From assembly GCA_052174455.1 (NCBI GenBank), contig JBQMRP010000071.1:186001-250000 (forward strand): DNA of 64,000 bases, written 5' to 3'. Positions within the stretch are counted from its first letter, which is position 1, and every line of letters starts with the position of its first letter. This document shows, in pieces, positions 12,598-23,623 of this stretch. A program made the position numbers and the translations under genes. The notes under the pieces are model-generated. The model was not told the origin of the DNA. It made no database searches and saw only the letters and a list, made by a program, of their open reading frames with translations. Source of the DNA: Arsenophonus sp052174455 (lineage in GTDB: Bacteria; Pseudomonadota; Gammaproteobacteria; Enterobacterales; Enterobacteriaceae).

Positions 12598-13558
12598 TGT
12601 GTAAGGCGATAATCTATCAATTTAGTATACCTATTGAATCAGGAATCATATTACGACAACAAAAATAAAAAATCCGTGATGGTTTTTATTTATTTACAGG
12701 AAAATAACTTCCAAGGTTGGGGTGAAATTTTACCTTTACCTGAATTTAGTGTTGAAACATTGGAAATAGCTAGAGAATCAATGCAAGCAGACTTATATGA
12801 CTGGTTCCAGGTTGCAACAGTTAAAGAGTGCCATATTCCATCACTGGCTTTTAGGCTTAGTTGTGCGCAAGCTGAATTAATGGATGAGTTACCTGAAATA
12901 ACCTATTATACAAAATCTCCTCTTTATACTGGTGATCTGGATGTGCTTATTTTACAATCAAACATTGATAGCAGTGAAAAAGTGACCAAGGTTAAGGTTG
13001 GTCTTTATGAGTCAATGAGGAATGGGATAGCAATTAATTTCCTACTTGATACCGTTCCTTCTTTGCGTTTACGTTTAGATGCTAATCAAAGTTGGAATTA
13101 ATCAAAATCTACCGATTTTGTCAAGTACATTAATCCAGACAATTGCAGTAGAATTGATTTTATTAAAGAACCTTGTAAAATCACGCAAGACTCGTTAGTT
13201 TTTTACTAAACAGACGGGGATCGCTATCGCTTGGGATGAATGTGTCCGTGAGTCAGGTTTTCAACTTAAAAACAGCCAGGGATTAGTGCTATCATTATTA
13301 ATCCTACCCTACTAGGTATATTAAATCGTTGTAAACAACTTATTGATGATGCTCGGGTTTTCGGATTAGATGCCGTAATTAGTTCTAGTCTTGAAAGTAG
13401 TTTGGTTTAACGTAATTAGCAAGAATGGCAAGTTGGTTAATATAGAAAACCGTTCCCGGTTTAGATACTCTGACTCTGTTTCAGGCTCAATTAGTTCGTC
13501 AATGGCCTAAAATTTATTGGCACTAATAGGATTAAATGAATTAGAATTAATATGGTAA
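12597..13558 (+). pseudogene. menC: menC pseudogene (o-succinylbenzoate synthase)
   Basis: MenC is an enolase-superfamily dehydratase. The ATG overlaps the menB stop. After the start (MCKAIIYQFSIPIESG) a frame change leads into a long open stretch to 13101 that reads like the enteric protein: NFQGWGEILPLPEFS, AFRLSCAQAEL, TKVKVGLYESMRNG (with the catalytic KVK lysine) and LRLRLDANQSWN. Beyond 13101 come stops and shifts, with IEFIKEPCK-like, GIAIAWDE, IINPTLLG, AVISSSLESS and PGLDTL all identifiable. The last residues end near TAA 13556-13558. The N-terminal half looks the least decayed part of the cluster, but the enzyme cannot be made whole. Confidence 0.93.
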
Positions 13559-13563
13559 AATAA

Positions 13564-13734
13564 ACGATATTTAATGAATGGCCCTTGCTTTATTGGGCTT
13601 CAAAGTTTCCTGCTGATATTGCGTTGATAACCAAAAATAGACGATATAGTTGGCGGCAATTAGCGATAAAATTAACGGTATTGCCTATAATATTCACTCT
13701 TAGTTGCTTGCTCCCCAGAATATGAGTGTAGTGC
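13564..13734 (+). pseudogene. menE: menE pseudogene, 5' fragment
   Basis: MenE is the o-succinylbenzoate-CoA ligase. Only the first ~55 codons are recognisable: IFNEWPLLYWASKFPADIA then NRRYSWRQLAIKL, matching the family start (IFSDWPWRHW and LNWRELC). The expected start codon reads ACG, and the frame breaks shortly after. The rest is cut off by an IS481 remnant at about 13735, itself followed by an IS1595 piece; I could not find the C-terminal part of menE beyond them. Confidence 0.75.
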
Positions 13735-14069
13735 TACATCTCATCTATACACCTAAAAAAAAAGATAACATCGTAAAATTTCGTTTAACATTTTCAGAAA
13801 ATATTTCACATATACGTGCAAAATGAGCAGCCTTATAGCTTTTAAACGCTTTATGCTTAGGATGTTAGGCGTTTCTTACCTTATAACGAAAATTTCCCAC
13901 TTCAGATAAGATCGAGATACAACAGGTTTTGGAATTCACGTGACTGCCAGCCAGACCGGTGAAAGAAAGAAAACCGTTTTTTCAGAAAAAATGACTAAAG
14001 CTTTCTGAGTAGACGGCGATTGTGTATCGTCGATAAACAATGGGGAATATGGCTGTGATCATTAGGTTA
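13735..14069 (-). mobile_element. IS481-like remnant (partial)
   Basis: Matches the middle-to-5' part of the better copies at 19284-20352 and 36468-37535: the shared run near 13750 (AAAGATAACATCGTAAAATT) and the arrangement up to the GTGATCATTAGG-like sequence near 14055. The frame is broken. It interrupts menE and joins an IS1595 fragment directly. Confidence 0.6.
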
Positions 14070-14345
14070 TGTTGTAAAGATTTTTGCTTTGCTTGCAGAG
14101 CAATTTGTGGTTATCTTTATATTTCAATTGTTGTGGTTCAAACAATTTTCTACAGATGAAAAAATTCGATAAATAAATAACCTTACGCTATGAGTAATCT
14201 ACTCAGCTATTCCTTTAATCAGCTGATGTAACTATTATATTTTGAATATAGAATTTTTTAGGAATTAATTTTCTAATTACCCCCTTTATTAGGCGATGGT
14301 GACTAATTTCATGCTTGTTAGCAAAGGTTTCGTATTATTTAAAAT
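14070..14345 (-). mobile_element. IS1595-family remnant (3' end)
   Basis: Begins with the element end (TTGTAAAGATTTTTGCTTTG), as in the copies ending at 23624 and 40679, and contains the C-terminal part including the family's FHINNVN...RLK-like stretch, read on the minus strand near 14200-14260. It is cut off where unassigned sequence starts at about 14345. Confidence 0.65.
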
Positions 14346-17048
14346 AGAAATAAATAAGCCAATCGGTTTTTTAGCTTGATGCCGGTAATCTTTTTACCAC
14401 TAAATAATTGTACGCTAAACCAATTACTACACCGACCATATTATGGTTAATATAAATTACCTATTTTGGTCGTTTCTGACTAAAGTAAGCAAATAGTTTC
14501 ATTAATACAGGTATCCTATCCCCTAAATTAAGCACATAGCTTGAGTTATTAATTTATTTGATTAGCTGACCTAATTCATGTTATTTAAAACATGGAAAGA
14601 TACAGTAAATAGTACTGGACTAAAATTTTCTTTTTTTAATTTATTAAAATGGTTAATTTTAATTAAGGTGGTGTGTTTGATAAGGTTCCCTTGTTGCCAT
14701 TGATTATCATTATCTTGACTAGATTTATCAACATGATAAATAGCTTTACCTGCATATGTATTTCTGCAATGTGTTGTTCAATGTTCTATTGCGTTTCGTA
14801 ATCAATAACTGGATAATATTGGTCGCCAGCTTGCTAGGATTAGTGACACGGTATTCGGGAATTGCAACTTTTAACATGATTAACATGTGCATTCAGCGAC
14901 CTCTTCTTCTTAGATATAAAGAATACGTAAAGCAGAAAATCATTGATTGGTGCTATCGAAGCCTGAAATGATAACATCATTAAATAACTTGCTCAGTCAG
15001 ATGAGTTGAATTAATAATCATAGTGTTTAATGGGTTGTTTTTGAGTATTAGTAGAATTCACTGTTGTTGAGCATTGACTTCCTCCGCAAAATTACGGTAG
15101 ATTAGTTTTGATACCTGGAGGTTGAACTGTTAAACATCACACCGTGCGTTCGTTGATTACTAATCAGTTTTTACCAACTTATTCGTCTTTACCGGGTAGT
15201 AAGTTGCTACACATCAAGGTGGTATACTGCTTACTGCAGTAACTTAATACCTAGCACATGGTATTAATCGATGTTTATTTTATTGGTTTATAACCAGTAA
15301 AAATTGCCAGTAAAAATTCCGCAGGTTAATGTAAACCAGTATCTCCAGTGAAGAATATGTTTCATTATTGAAATTTTACTGATCTATTTGGGGTAGTAAT
15401 GCAAAAAATCGTTCGCTTCGTGCACTTCAGTAATAATACTTTAAAAGTTTTTCTAACTTCATGGATCAATAGCAGATTAAACACGAGAGTTGCCCTTTAT
15501 CAGAGTAATCGTTTGTTACAAAATAGTAGTTATTTTAATGGAAGCGAAAAACTGTCCAGTGATTATTAGCATTAATGACAACTTCAAATGTATACATTAC
15601 CTAAGTCATAATTGTTTCATGAAAATAGCCGACGGATATATCGCTATTATTAGTTTCCTGACTGAAATTTCATACTATAAATATGGTTTTCTGATTACTA
15701 AAAGTTTAACCTTATAAAAAAGATAGTAGTGAGTAGAGTTTGCGCTAGTATTTTCCTAATTGATTCTCGTTAGTCAGATTAATATCAATAACATTGAGGC
15801 GCTTTATTACCATATAGTACGAGAGGCAGTGGAATTTACGGCGAGTAAGGAAAATCCAGTTAGCTTTCTGTTTTAGAAGCACTTCTTACACTGGATTAAT
15901 CACCAGTTCATCCAATGAAATATTATGATCAGCAATCCTATTGACAGATAAAGTATTTTGCAATATCCGCTAGGAAGCGTGACGTATCAGAATAAACAAA
16001 CAAGGTTTAATGAATAGAATTGGCGTATAAATGTGTGACAGGGGTTAAATTTACTATTGGAAATGGAATTAATAATTTTCTGATAGAGGCCTTTCACTCA
16101 TGCCATGTGAATATTGAAATTCATATTAATCCGGATAATAATTTTTATCCGCCATCTAATAAATACTGGCTAAGGTATGGCATTATTAAGTACTAAATTG
16201 TGGCAAATTAAATTAAGTACCAACAGCAGTTTACTGTACATAACCAAAATAACTGATATAAATATAGATTTTTCTGTTATTAACCAGATAATTTTCAAGA
16301 TTCTCTATTTGCATGCTTTTAATTTCATTATCCTAATAAGTGCCTTTCACTAGTCGGGTTACCAAACGTGTTAACTTATATGGTACGCTAAATTGATAAT
16401 TTTGTTGATAACATAGGAGCAATGATTTTATAGGCCTAAATTAAGAAAACCAATCCCATCCTCTCAGTCAGTCAGTTGCGACTCGATGAATAGTTTTTCC
16501 AGTAGATCAAAAGAAATTTCTAGCTTATCCGCTTCTTCAATATCAATATTAATATTAATGTTAATATCGTAATGATGTGCTTATGAAGTTAATATTAGCA
16601 GAGGAAGGTAAAGCTAAAATATAAACCACTTTCATTAAACTTAGCAATTTAATTAAAATGTCTGAGCTGGCATAAACATTTTTTGCTGTGCTATAAGCTA
16701 TTCAAAATCACATTAATTGCTTATTGATAAGCAAGTATATAAGGTTTAGCATTTTTAGTAGTTAGGGTGGCTTAAATTAACATATTATAATAGTAGCTAT
16801 TTTGGTCCGAATCATTATATAAACTATTGTCGCACAATCTTGTTCATGATAGCATTTCTAATGAGAGGTATAGTTGAGAATAAAATATCATGATAATAAT
16901 CCTCCGTCATCATGCAATTATAACACCTAAAATCAGAGCTATTCTTAAATCTAGTCAAAGAACCTTTATCTACTTTAAATTAAGTATTGTGTATATTCGA
17001 ATTTACCTTTATTAAAGGGTACTATTAAGATTATGTTGATGATCGGAT
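14346..17048. other. unassigned decayed genes, probably minus strand
   Basis: This 2.7 kb has no intact gene. The minus strand keeps protein-like runs, for example NININIDIEEADKLEISFD near 16540-16480 and NTLSVNRIADHNISLDELVI near 15960-15900, then QWQQGNLIKHTTLIKI near 14700. Such alternating polar/hydrophobic runs resemble large beta-rich envelope proteins (AsmA- or YdgA-like), but I cannot name a family with confidence. Plus-strand open frames at 14756-14971 and 15490-15717 have no support. Confidence 0.35.
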
Positions 17049-17944
17049 ATGTTAGTAAAGGTTGTTGGTAGAAATCCTTTATACTGTATAAAGGATTTTC
17101 GCTATAGAAGTTGCCATGAAAAAGCAAATAATCATAAAGATCAAAGAAACTTTTTCCTTATTCCCTACCAATATAAATCTGTATCTTATTAGTTAGCTTG
17201 GTGATAATTTGTTAGATGATTTCGATTCACGTATTGAAGCAACTTATTCCATTTTATCCTACTCATATTATTGCAATAAATATGTTATCCGATGCGATAT
17301 TTATTATGATTATAGCGATATCGTTGCAAAATCCCTAATTACAAGAAAAGATTTAAGAATCTTACTGGGGTGAAGTTTTCTTGCAAAATTACATCACAAA
17401 ATAAATAATTTATCTATCTTATGATAGATGTTGAATAGGTTACTTTACGGAAGTCAGCAAACAAGCAGGCGTTAATTTTAAAACAGTATTTAGATTGTCG
17501 TAATTACTTTTTCTTTAACAGCGGCACTTAAAATAAATGTATTAAATGGTATTATTGACATTGAAAAATATTTTTTCCTAAATCCTTTAAAAGGAAGTAT
17601 TCTTTTCACATAAAAAACTAGAAACACGGGAGATAATGAGATAAAAAGGAAAGAATAAATTGCTCAGTCTTAATCAGAAAAGATCGATAAGGGGTTCATT
17701 GTAACCGATGAGATTCTTGAAGAGTTTAATATAGAGTGTTGTGGTTAGCTGTTTTCTTAAGCTTATCATAAATAAAGAACCCATTCTTTGCTAGAATGAA
17801 ACTAAATAGTACGAAATATTTGCTAGCGAGCATCAAATTAATCATTGTTGCCTAATAATGTTAGGTAACTAGAGATTTATTGGTGAGAATTCCAGATTTA
17901 AAATGTGAATAGTTATATCAGTTAATTAAAAAGATAGTTGAGGT
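17049..17944 (+). mobile_element. IS1595-family (ISXO2-like) remnant, 3' end lost
   Basis: The left end (GTTAGTAAAGGTTGTTGG) is followed by a short palindromic run around 17077-17095 and the former start near 17116. Reading across frames gives a zinc-ribbon region (YYCNKY...), then GINFKT, DIEKYFFLNPLKG (family DETFFLESFKGKR, carrying the first catalytic Asp), LIRKDR, VTDEILEEFN and a C-terminal motif near 17915. The right end is missing because an IS256 tail begins at 17945. Confidence 0.75.
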
Positions 17945-18347
17945 TAGTTATTAATAAATTTTCTGTACGATGATCAGACTATGTATTTTGTTATGATATT
18001 TCATGAATCTATTCTCCATCCTTAAATTAGATATCTTTAACATACAGAGTTATGCAGGCTAAATCCTATTAATCAGTTCTAGTTTGTTTGAACAAACGAG
18101 ACCAGTTCAAATACTATGAAAGAGTGATTTTTTTAAGCCATAGTGATTTGCGAGGCAACTTCGTATCCTTACTGTTACCAAACCTGACTCAATGGGGTTG
18201 GGGTTCGCTGTTCTTATTTGCCTAGTTTTCTGATAGGAAGTCCGTATAATGCAACACATCTTTTCACTATTTCTCCAGCTTCTTCATGTCTACAGGATAC
18301 TTTGCTAAAAATCTTGCTAACAAAAAATCAAGGGTTTATTAGCGGGG
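17945..18347 (-). mobile_element. IS256-family fragment (right-end part)
   Basis: Begins with a right-end repeat (TAGTTATTAATAAATTTTCT) and continues in minus orientation through the C-terminal part of the transposase, up to the LLTRFSAN-like region near 18310. It stops exactly where an oppositely oriented IS256 left end begins, so the rest of this copy is missing. Confidence 0.75.
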
Positions 18348-18791
18348 GATTTACTCATTTCTAGTTTATGGGATTTCATAGATGCTGATTTATCCAGCTA
18401 ATTAATTTCATGAATGATTTCAACAATATAGAGATGATATGCCATAAAATCTACCCCACATGTATCTATAAAACTAGATATTACCTTGATCCATTAGATG
18501 AACTCATTCATAAGTGATACCATTATCTGATAGACACGGCTATTTAGGATAAACTCGAGCTATGCTGTACCAATATGCTTAACACTGTCTTATTAACGGA
18601 CTACTTATGCCATCGTCTATAACGGTTATATGTCATACCGAACTCAATATAAAATGATATTAGCTATGTTGAGATTAAAGCCTAAGATTAAGAATCGCAT
18701 CGGTAACAGAATATCCTTTAACAGCAGGTTATTGCTATCACTTTATATGAAGTATGTAAAAAACGTTGAAGAGTTGCTACTATGCCTGTTT
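18348..18791 (+). mobile_element. IS256-family fragment (left-end part)
   Basis: Starts with a left end (GATTTACTCATTTCTAGTTT) and covers the N-terminal third of the transposase: DPLDELIHK-like near 18490, CLINGL-like near 18585, NGYMSYRTQYK-like near 18620, then KPKIKNR and the GNRISFNSRLL run. Similarity stops abruptly after GVEELLL near 18790. Confidence 0.8.
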
Positions 18792-19283
18792 TTTTTCCAA
18801 TAGTAAATCTATAGAGAAATTAACTTTTGGTTATCATTAAATTTTTTATACTTCCCGTTCTATATGGATAAAGATCAAAGTTATTTCACCGCACATATTA
18901 ATTGCAATTATTGTTGCATAATAGCAAAATTTCTCAAGTCATTTGATGTCTAATTTTTAGAAAATAGAAATTCTATCAACAAAAATTTGGCTAGAAAAGT
19001 AATCAAATTTGCTTCAACCTTAATTTAAGAAGTTAAGAAAAATCTTTAGTTGGCTATATAATAGATAAAACTAATTGAATCTAAAGGTATTGAAGTATAT
19101 TCTGTTTTGCGCTGTTAATTAAAGTTTTTATCTAAAAAGCAGATTTTAACGATTTATTTAAATATTTCTGAGCTTGCAGAGGGGGTTGTTTTGGCGTTGA
19201 AAACGACAAAATTTTTTTAAAAATTAGAATAATCAATTAAATAAAGTTAAAATTGCGCGATTAACTACCATATCTCAGAATAT
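18792..19283. other. AT-rich sequence without assignable features
   Basis: About 490 bases between two IS remnants. No open frame, repeat or RNA can be supported. Confidence 0.4.
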
Positions 19284-20352
19284 GTGGTATGATTTTTTTG
19301 AATAATTCAGATTTGACTTTAAGTAAATCTTTTATATATTGAAATAGAATTTTTACTATCCAATACCTGATTGGGGTAATTTTGATTATTTAGCTAAATA
19401 TATTGATGCAGATTGATCAAAAGCTTTTGAGAGGAATTGAAATGATGACTTTGCAATCTTCCCTCATATGCCATTAAATCGGCTCAATCATACCATTCTT
19501 TTGAGAATACTTCAGTGGGCTAAATCGGTATTCTATACCAAGTTCTTTATACATAAAAGAAACGGGAAAATTTTTATTTTCTGGTAGCTGAATGTTTTGT
19601 AAACTAAAAAGCTGCCTGTAAATTTTTGCTATTTTCTGTAAGTATATTATATGGATAGTCATGGTACATGCTCGTTTAAAATCACATAAGAATCACCGAA
19701 TATTAGTCACTATGTCTTAACTTGTAAAGACAGATAAAAACCGATTGAGAGGCGAAATTTATACCTACAAAAAGATAACGTCATAAAATTTCGTTTAGTA
19801 TTTGCAAAGATATTTTGCACTACGTGCAAATAAATAAGTTCGTAGTTTTTTTAAACGCTTTACGCTTCGGCTCATGGGTTTCCACTGCCTCATTTTACGT
19901 AAATTTTTCACATCCATAGTCTGCAGAAATAGCGATCCAAACCAGATTAAAATGCAATGGGTTCAGGAATTCGCATACGGGGAAAAATCATGCCAGAAAA
20001 TCAGCAAAACAAAGAAAACTGTTTTTCGCAAGAAAACAACTATAACTTCTTATATGGGAGACAGCATCATCAGTAAACCATAGAGAACATGGACTTTAAT
20101 CATCAAGATTATTTGATTTGCTCTTTAACAACAGTAAGTTTATATATACCATAACGTTTAGCCACAAAATATACGAGGCTATTTCTGGCCTGAAGAATAT
20201 CTACAATTTTAGGTGTTGAGTTACCTAAGGATGGAGCTTCATCATTATTGGGTTTCGCCAAAAACTACATCTCTTTAATTAGCTATTTTGTTATAAACAG
20301 ACCTGTGCAACGAGGATCTCTATGTAATAATCAGGAACCAAACAATTAGCTA
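19284..20352 (-). mobile_element. IS481-like (rve integrase) element, degenerate
   Basis: Near full-length copy. On the minus strand, from about 20350 downward, pieces of a DDE integrase-type transposase follow in order: a helix-turn-helix region (AKRYGIYKLTV near 20160), a MGPxKI-type motif in decayed form near 19980, and an open 62-codon segment at 19474-19662 containing ELGIEYRFSPLKYSQKNGMI. That segment fits the family pattern GIKFRPIKPxSPHLNGKVER, where the catalytic Glu of NGxxER is replaced by Ile-Glu-Pro. The end near 19284 is shared with the copies at 33400 and 36468. The IS481 assignment rests on these motifs; another rve-type family is possible. Confidence 0.6.
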
Positions 20353-20955
20353 TTTTGTCAAACCCGTTAATTTGTTTAATTAAAAACCACCTAACGAATT
20401 CTTAATTCATCAAGAATGAATATTCAATAAATTCAAAAGATAGGTTGCTGAAAATTTTTTAAAAATCACTTCATTGCTAAATAAATATAACTATAAATTA
20501 TAATAATTAAATTAGTATTTTTTTTAAAATATAACTTTTATTAAAAGTTTCAGGTTTAATCACTAAATATTAACTTAATTATTTTTATTTAAAATAAATA
20601 AAAAGTTCTGGATAAATGGTGCTTGATGGTTAGTTTTTTGGTAAAAATAAAATCAATTAAATAAAAATTAGTTGATAAATATATCTTCTGGAAGCTTAGT
20701 TAGAAGCATATTTAATTCACTCATTGAAGGATGATATATGCGTCTTTACAGACTTTTCATTAATTTTTATCTTAAAGTAGTTAAAAACAAACACAGCCTT
20801 GAATTACTATTCAAGTCGTGATGTTAAGAGCATTAATTGCAAAGTCTTTATTATCTTCGGTAAGATAAAGCGTTTTATTAAATTTATTATATTACTCCAT
20901 AAAAGCAGTTTAAATTAATGAATTTACCCACAAATAGACTGAAAATAGGAATTTG
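20353..20955. other. very AT-rich sequence, nothing assignable
   Basis: Some 60-base lines here are only about 12% GC (for example at 20521). I see no gene, hairpin or repeat that stands above background. Confidence 0.4.
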
Positions 20956-21309
20956 GAGTTATCCTTATTTCTGGTATACGTTATTTCGGAGATGGTATCG
21001 GTTTATCTTGCTGATTGATTTCGTAAATAATTTCAACAATAGAGAGACGATATACTTTAAAAAACTACCACAGATATCCGAAAATTAGATATTAACCTTT
21101 AATCCTCTGCATGAGCTCATTCGTAATGGTGCCAGGTAGCTGTGATAGGAACTGTTGTTGAAGCGGAGCTAAAAGCCATGTTGGATAAAGATATTCAACG
21201 CCGTCTTTTTATCGACACGCGTACCTCCATGCTATCGTTCATAATGGTTATTTGCCACGTCGAGCTATGCAGATGGGTGTTGACGATATTAAGATTAAAA
21301 TGACAACGT
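20956..21309 (+). mobile_element. IS256-family fragment (left-end part)
   Basis: Has one of the best preserved left ends (GAGTTATCCTTATTTCTGGT) and the N-terminal transposase coding part: NPLHELIRNGAR, AVEAELKAML and HNGYLPRRAMQMGVDDIKIK in nearly continuous form. It ends at about 21309, shortly after the DDIKIK motif. Confidence 0.85.
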
Positions 21310-22335
21310 GATAGTATACTTTCATGGTATACTAATAATTGAAATTCTAATAAACGCCCATCATAACAAAAACTTTGTTTATAACATATTTTTTTTTCTT
21401 TAAGATTTATCGAAATTGCGCTTTAATACGAATTTAAATAACTGACTAATCCAATCTTATAACTGAGTTTAATTAAATATCAACGTATATACTATATTAT
21501 TCGTGTTAATTCAGGATTTTTTTCCAGAAAACTGAGTATCAAGATTAAAATCAACCAAATCCCCATAATTAGGTCTTTCTAATCCTGTAGAATGCTTAAT
21601 ACGTAAAATTAAAAAGTCTTCAATAAAGCTATAAAACTTCTCTTCTTTATTAGAGAAGAAGTCGATAAAGTGTTGCTTCAGATACATCAGTCTAAGTTAT
21701 AAACTTAGTTATGTTAATGCGCTGACTGCTGCCATAACTCGTTTTCAATATTTTCAAAAGTAACCTTACCTGCAAGATTTCTTCATGCTTGTTTTTTTCT
21801 TTCTTATCTCTTTTCTGTCATACCAAATAAGATCCTGATAAAACAACAAAACAGAACACGCATCTTTGTTTTTTATTATTATAAGGCAAAGAATTTAATA
21901 AATTTATAGTAGATTATAAATAACAAGATTATTATTGCATTGATAATAATCAATGGTCATCACTAGTACATTTATTGTTTAAAAATTTCATACCATCTTT
22001 AATTTAGATTAAACAATTGATATAAAAACTATTTGTTCTATACACTCACTAGGTTTAATAGTAAAGCTTATATCACACGAGTCCTAGATCGAAATCTTTA
22101 ATTCACTTTGATAATAAAAATCAATTAAATTTCTCAATACAACACTATATATATGCCTAAATCTGAACGAAGAAGAATAAGTAAGTAAATTATTGATCTG
22201 CAATATGTACTGCTAATCCCGTAGGTTATAGCATAGTTTCATCTGGTTCCTATTGAATGGGTTAATCTAAGTTAGTAGATTCTTCTGTTTTAGAAGTTAG
22301 CAAAGGAATTTGTTTTTATTACACAATCGAGAACT
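21310..22335. other. unassigned region downstream of coaBC
   Basis: In E. coli dut lies directly after coaBC; I find no trace of dut here. The minus strand is open for about 55 codons near 21665-21505 (FIDFFSNKEEKFYSFIEDF), followed by stops; I do not recognise it. The rest is AT-rich. Confidence 0.35.
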
Positions 22336-23550
22336 TTAATGTCTATTTTTTTCTTTATAATGTTGAAGTATCTCATCGAGTAAACGGTAACTAAGAACTA
22401 ATTTATGACTATGTGATAAATATATCTCTTTATCTTCCCAAAATAAATTCAGGGCATTGCTTTCTGAATTAAATCCATGATTAGCTAATGAAACATTATT
22501 TGCACAAATAAGATCCAGATTTTTTTTGATACGCTTGTTACGAGCATATTCTTCTATATTTTGTGTTTCTGCTGCAAACCCAACGACATAAGGACGATTT
22601 TTAGTTAATTTACCAACACTTGCCACAATATCGGGATTTTTTACCAATGTCAGGGTAATTTCATCTGCCTGTTTTTTAATTTTTTCTTTTGTAAACTCTT
22701 TTGGTCGATAATCAGTAACTGCGGCACATCCAATAAAAATTTCTTGTTTATCAATTATATTATGTACTTGACTATACATCTCCAAGGCGCTAACGACGTT
22801 AATACGTTTAACTCCTGCTGGTGTTGATAAATTAACTGGACCAGTAATAAGTGTTACATTAGCACCTCGCTCTGCAGCTGCTTGAGCTATCGCAAAACCC
22901 ATTTTCCCTGAACTATGATTAGTTACAAAACGAGCAGGATCAATTTCTTCTTGTGTTGGGCCCGAAGTAATTACTAAATGCAGGTTTATCATATCTTGCT
23001 TATTCTGAAAACTATTCTCAGCTAACTCAACAATAACTAACGGATCTGACATTCGACCAGGACCAACACTCCCACAAGCTTGACTTCCTTCATTAGGCCC
23101 CCAAATTAAAATATGACGCTTTTTAAGTATTGCAATATTTTGCTGGGTAATATTAGCGAGATACATTTGTTGATTCATTGCCGGCACAGCAGCTATTTTT
23201 GCTTTTGAAGCTAAACAGACCGTTGTTAATAGATCATTAGCCATACCAACAGATAAACGAGCAAGCAAATCTGCAGTTGCTGGCGCTAAAATAATTAAAT
23301 CTGCCCACTTTGCTAATTCAATATGACCCATTGCAGCCTCTGCGCTAGGATCCAATGAATCATTAGCAACTGGATAGTCAGAAACAGCCTGTAGTGTCAA
23401 CGGTGTAATGAAAGATTTAGCGGCATTCGTCATTACTACACGTACAATTGCACCATGATCACGTAAACGACGAACTAATTCTGGTGTTTTATAAGCAGCA
23501 ATACCACCACTAACGCCAAGTAGAATATGTTTACCTGTAAGGTATGCCAT
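22336..23550 (-). CDS. coaBC: bifunctional phosphopantothenoylcysteine decarboxylase / phosphopantothenate-cysteine ligase
   Basis: CoaBC makes 4'-phosphopantetheine from 4'-phosphopantothenate, cysteine and CTP, with FMN, in the cytosolic CoA pathway. The 404-residue protein is full length. The N-terminal flavoprotein (CoaC) domain starts with LLGVSGGIAAYKT and has the catalytic His in GHIELAKWAD, the PAMNQQM motif and the active-site Cys in GSQACG (about residue 159). The C-terminal ligase (CoaB) domain begins near residue 190 (LVITSGPTQEEIDPARF) and has NHSSGKMG with the conserved Asn, the lysine-rich KIKKQ motif and VVGFAAET. I chose the second of two adjacent ATGs because a GGA lies 8 bases before it; the ATG three bases upstream (23553) is an alternative. 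It faces radC/rpmB/rpmG divergently, as in enteric genomes. All catalytic motifs look intact. Confidence 0.97.
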   Translation of the reverse strand: MAYLTGKHILLGVSGGIAAYKTPELVRRLRDHGAIVRVVMTNAAKSFITPLTLQAVSDYPVANDSLDPSAEAAMGHIELAKWADLIILAPATADLLARLSVGMANDLLTTVCLASKAKIAAVPAMNQQMYLANITQQNIAILKKRHILIWGPNEGSQACGSVGPGRMSDPLVIVELAENSFQNKQDMINLHLVITSGPTQEEIDPARFVTNHSSGKMGFAIAQAAAERGANVTLITGPVNLSTPAGVKRINVVSALEMYSQVHNIIDKQEIFIGCAAVTDYRPKEFTKEKIKKQADEITLTLVKNPDIVASVGKLTKNRPYVVGFAAETQNIEEYARNKRIKKNLDLICANNVSLANHGFNSESNALNLFWEDKEIYLSHSHKLVLSYRLLDEILQHYKEKNRH

Positions 23551-23623
23551 CATATATATCCAAATTCAAATGATGAGTTTACTAATATTACTATAAGTTG
23601 AAGTTTAAATGAGAATATTAGGG

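Noticed and set aside
12055..13101. Open frames in menB (12055-12267, 12277-12597) and menC (12634-13101) as live genes
   Set aside because: They are collinear pieces of one decayed operon, lack proper starts, and are separated by frameshifts; menB active-site motifs are altered.
14346..17048. ydgA or AsmA-type pseudogene
   Set aside because: Some runs look like beta-rich envelope proteins, but I could not line up enough ordered motifs to name one.
20353..20955. Replication origin or attachment site in a very AT-rich segment
   Set aside because: High AT content alone is common here; no DnaA-box cluster, tRNA end or paired repeat was found.
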